This document shows positions 6,439 through 8,378 of a stretch of 8,378 bases of DNA, piece by piece. The notes beneath the pieces were generated by a model, which was given only the letters and a program-made list of their open reading frames with translations, had not been told where the DNA came from and made no database searches. The number at the start of each line of letters is the position of its first letter. The stretch's first letter is position 1. This stretch comes from an uncultured Paracoccaceae bacterium (lineage in GTDB: Bacteria > Pseudomonadota > Alphaproteobacteria > Rhodobacterales > Rhodobacteraceae), in NCBI GenBank assembly GCA_913054485.1, contig CAJXHQ010000110.1, forward strand, positions 1 through 8,378. Direction: 5' to 3'. Position numbers and translations under genes: made by a program.

Positions 6439-8378
6439 TTCAGCGGCCACGGCAGATCAACCGCTCCCTGCAGAAGCCCCGGAGGGAAGTCGCGGTTCAG
6501 CGCACCGGCCATCAGACACATGAAGGCAATGCCCGCTGCCGTCAGGATCAGGGTTTTTGGCCAGCCTACCCCGGCGCGGACGCGGAAGAAGGAGATCAGG
6601 AAGCCCAGAAGCGCGATGATGAAACCGACAAACCAGGTGGCGGCGATCAGCCCGGCGAACCAGGCCAGCGTCGGCCACAGGCCATAGGGCGCATCGGCGT
6701 CCTCGCCTGCGATTTCCTTGTCGGCAAAGATCGCGTCGCCTTCGGGGCGGCGCATCATCTGGGCCAGCAGGATCAGGCAGCAGATCAGCGAGAAGCCCCC
6801 CACAACCAGCGGGATGATCTTATCCGTCATATTGTAGTCGGGGATCATGTTGGCATTGACCAGGGCAAAGACCAGATAGCCCGCGATAACCAGCAGGAAG
6901 GTCACCGGCGCGCGTTTGCTGCCGGACTGCACATCGCCTTCGGCCATGATCGACTTGGCCGAGCGCATGCCCATCACGACTGAGACCACAGTGATCACGA
7001 TCAGCACGATCACGATCGGGCTGAAGACATACTCCATGCCCTCCTCAAAGCTTTTGCGGAAGCGGAAGGAGGCGATCTGGAAGGCCTGGTTGGTGAACTT
7101 CTCAACCGGGTTCGATAGCACGAAACCGATCAGGAAGGCCGGGCGCGACCAGTCAAACCGGCGCAGGAAGATGCCGATCAGACCGATGGTGAACAGCGCC
7201 AGAAGGTCTTCGAAGTTCTGACCCGACTGGAAGGCGGCAAAGCTGATCAGCATGAACAGGAAGGGCGCCAGCAGGGTGAAGCGGATGGTGGTCAGCTTGG
7301 CAATCCCGCCCGATGCGGCAATGCAGAGGATGGTGCCCACAACATTGGCCAGCGCCAACAGCCAGACGATGGCATAGGTGATGTCCAGGTTGTTCTTCAG
7401 CATGCCGGGGCCGACTTCGATGTCGCCGGAGCCCAGCAGGGCCACCGCACCGATGAAGATCGCCATGGAGCCGGAGCCGGGGATGCCGAACAGCAGCGTC
7501 GGCACCAGGCCGCCGCCTTCTTTGGCGTTGTTAGAGCTTTCCGGCCCGATCACGCCGCGCACTTCACCCTTGCCGAAGTTCGACTTGTCCTTGGTGGTCT
7601 GCACCGAATGCCCATAGGCGATCCAGTCCACGACCGAGCCGCCGAGGCCGGGGATCACGCCCACGACCACACCGATGATCGAACAGCGCACCGACAGCCA
7701 TTTGTTGGCAAACCAGTCTTTCACGCCGTCTGACCAGCCGCCGCCCAGTTCCGCGCCCTTGGCAATGGAACGGTCCTGACGCAGCAGAGAGACGATTTCC
7801 TGGATCGCAAAGACGCCAAGGCCGACAATCACCAGCTTCAGACCGTCGGTCAGATAGGGGATGTCATAGCTGGCCATGCGCAGGCTGCCGCCTGCGTCCG
7901 CCTCTCCGATGGTGCCGACCATCAGGCCGAGGCCCGCAGCCGCCAGACCCTTCAGCGGGATGCGGCCCGCAAGGACCGCCACCATGGACAGACCCAGGAT
8001 GGTGATCATCAGCATCTCGGGCAGGCCAAAGGCCAGAACGACGGGCCGGGCCGCCAGGATGAAAAGGGTCAGGAAGGCCGCGCCGACCAGCCCGCCGAAC
8101 AGCGAGGAGGAGAACGCCGCGGAGAGGGCCCGCGCGGCCTCGCCGTTCTTGGCCATGGGGAAGCCGTCGAGAACCGTGGCTTGGCTGGCCGAGGATCCGG
8201 GGATGCCCATGAGAACGGATGCAAAAGTGTCAGATGTCGGCACCACGGCCACCATGCCGATCATCAGTGCCAGACCCAAAATGGGGTCCATTCCGAACAT
8301 GAAGGGAAGCAGAAGGGACAGGCCGGCAATGCCGCCAAGCCCGGGGAATACACCGACGCAAAGGCCCATGACGACCCC
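6435..8378 (-). CDS. Tripartite tricarboxylate transporter permease, fused TctA-TctB subunits (5' end beyond the window)
   Basis: 647 codons are visible. The frame stays open to the right edge and enters as GVVMGLCVGVFPGLGG, so the start and about 30-40 residues are outside; an in-window ATG at 8369 is internal. Visible residues 1 to about 470 form a TctA-type multi-spanning inner-membrane permease with the family's internal duplication: GVFPGLGG (9-16) and MGIPGSSASQ (57-66) in the first half, GVIPGLGG (240-247) and FGIPGSGSMA (297-306) in the second. After a charged linker (about 471-490), residues 491-640 have about four to five hydrophobic segments and the pattern of the small TctB subunit (WFVGFIIALLGFLISFF, then NRDFPPGLL near 628-635). 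The family normally uses a separate periplasmic binding protein (TctC), not visible here. It probably imports a di- or tricarboxylate, and overlaps the tautomerase gene by 4 bases. Confidence 0.9.
   Translation of the reverse strand, partial: GVVMGLCVGVFPGLGGIAGLSLLLPFMFGMDPILGLALMIGMVAVVPTSDTFASVLMGIPGSSASQATVLDGFPMAKNGEAARALSAAFSSSLFGGLVGAAFLTLFILAARPVVLAFGLPEMLMITILGLSMVAVLAGRIPLKGLAAAGLGLMVGTIGEADAGGSLRMASYDIPYLTDGLKLVIVGLGVFAIQEIVSLLRQDRSIAKGAELGGGWSDGVKDWFANKWLSVRCSIIGVVVGVIPGLGGSVVDWIAYGHSVQTTKDKSNFGKGEVRGVIGPESSNNAKEGGGLVPTLLFGIPGSGSMAIFIGAVALLGSGDIEVGPGMLKNNLDITYAIVWLLALANVVGTILCIAASGGIAKLTTIRFTLLAPFLFMLISFAAFQSGQNFEDLLALFTIGLIGIFLRRFDWSRPAFLIGFVLSNPVEKFTNQAFQIASFRFRKSFEEGMEYVFSPIVIVLIVITVVSVVMGMRSAKSIMAEGDVQSGSKRAPVTFLLVIAGYLVFALVNANMIPDYNMTDKIIPLVVGGFSLICCLILLAQMMRRPEGDAIFADKEIAGEDADAPYGLWPTLAWFAGLIAATWFVGFIIALLGFLISFFRVRAGVGWPKTLILTAAGIAFMCLMAGALNRDFPPGLLQGAVDLPWPLK

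Noticed and set aside
6439..6450. GTG start at 6450 for the tautomerase, adding four residues
   Set aside because: The ATG at 6438 makes a classic ATGA overlap with the transporter stop and aligns with the recalled GalD N-terminus. The purine-rich AGGGAG upstream is about 13 bases from the GTG, longer than ideal.
5341..6687. Long plus-strand open frame (448 codons) antisense to the tautomerase and transporter end
   Set aside because: The translation shows no recognisable fold, is rich in His/Arg/Gly and lies opposite well-supported genes. Such long shadow frames are common in high-GC coding DNA.
8367..8369. ATG at 8369 as the real start of the transporter
   Set aside because: The frame is open to the window edge, and the preceding codons (GVV) continue the conserved segment leading to the first PGLGG motif, which in this family lies about 40 residues into the protein.

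Overview
The window looks like chromosome of a high-GC alphaproteobacterium, most likely Rhodobacterales (Roseobacter group). This placement is inferred from gene content and recalled protein similarity, not from a marker gene. All eight protein-coding genes I support lie on the minus strand, so transcription runs from right to left. They form two blocks, with no gap over about 115 bases between genes. I see no tRNA, rRNA, insertion sequence, CRISPR array or phage gene.

Right block (3332-8378, read right to left): a five-gene, tightly packed, probably co-transcribed set. It starts with a tripartite tricarboxylate transporter membrane protein that fuses the large TctA-type and small TctB-type subunits and runs off the right edge. 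Next come a PrpF-superfamily isomerase closest to 4-oxalomesaconate tautomerase (GalD), a tandem-domain universal stress protein, a 63-residue protein of unknown function, and a D-2-hydroxyacid dehydrogenase family oxidoreductase. The junctions are a 4-base ATGA overlap, then gaps of 4, 14 and 5 bases. A reasonable reading is uptake of a di- or tricarboxylate, double-bond or keto/enol isomerisation, and redox conversion of a 2-keto or 2-hydroxy acid. The substrate cannot be read from the sequence.

Left block (81-3259): a lysine-degradation module. An Lrp/AsnC-family regulator precedes a monofunctional saccharopine dehydrogenase, followed 14 bases later by an antiquitin-type (ALDH7) aldehyde dehydrogenase. 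The two enzymes would convert saccharopine to 2-aminoadipate 6-semialdehyde plus glutamate, then to 2-aminoadipate. The lysine-2-oxoglutarate reductase that makes saccharopine is not in the window. A similar short motif lies upstream of both the regulator and the saccharopine dehydrogenase and could be its operator.

The leftmost 80 bases are non-coding and rich in nested inverted repeats, plausibly the 3' end of the lysine operon transcript. Overall this is mostly ordinary metabolic chromosome. The best candidates for something under-described are the transporter/tautomerase/Usp/small-protein/dehydrogenase operon and its 63-residue orphan.
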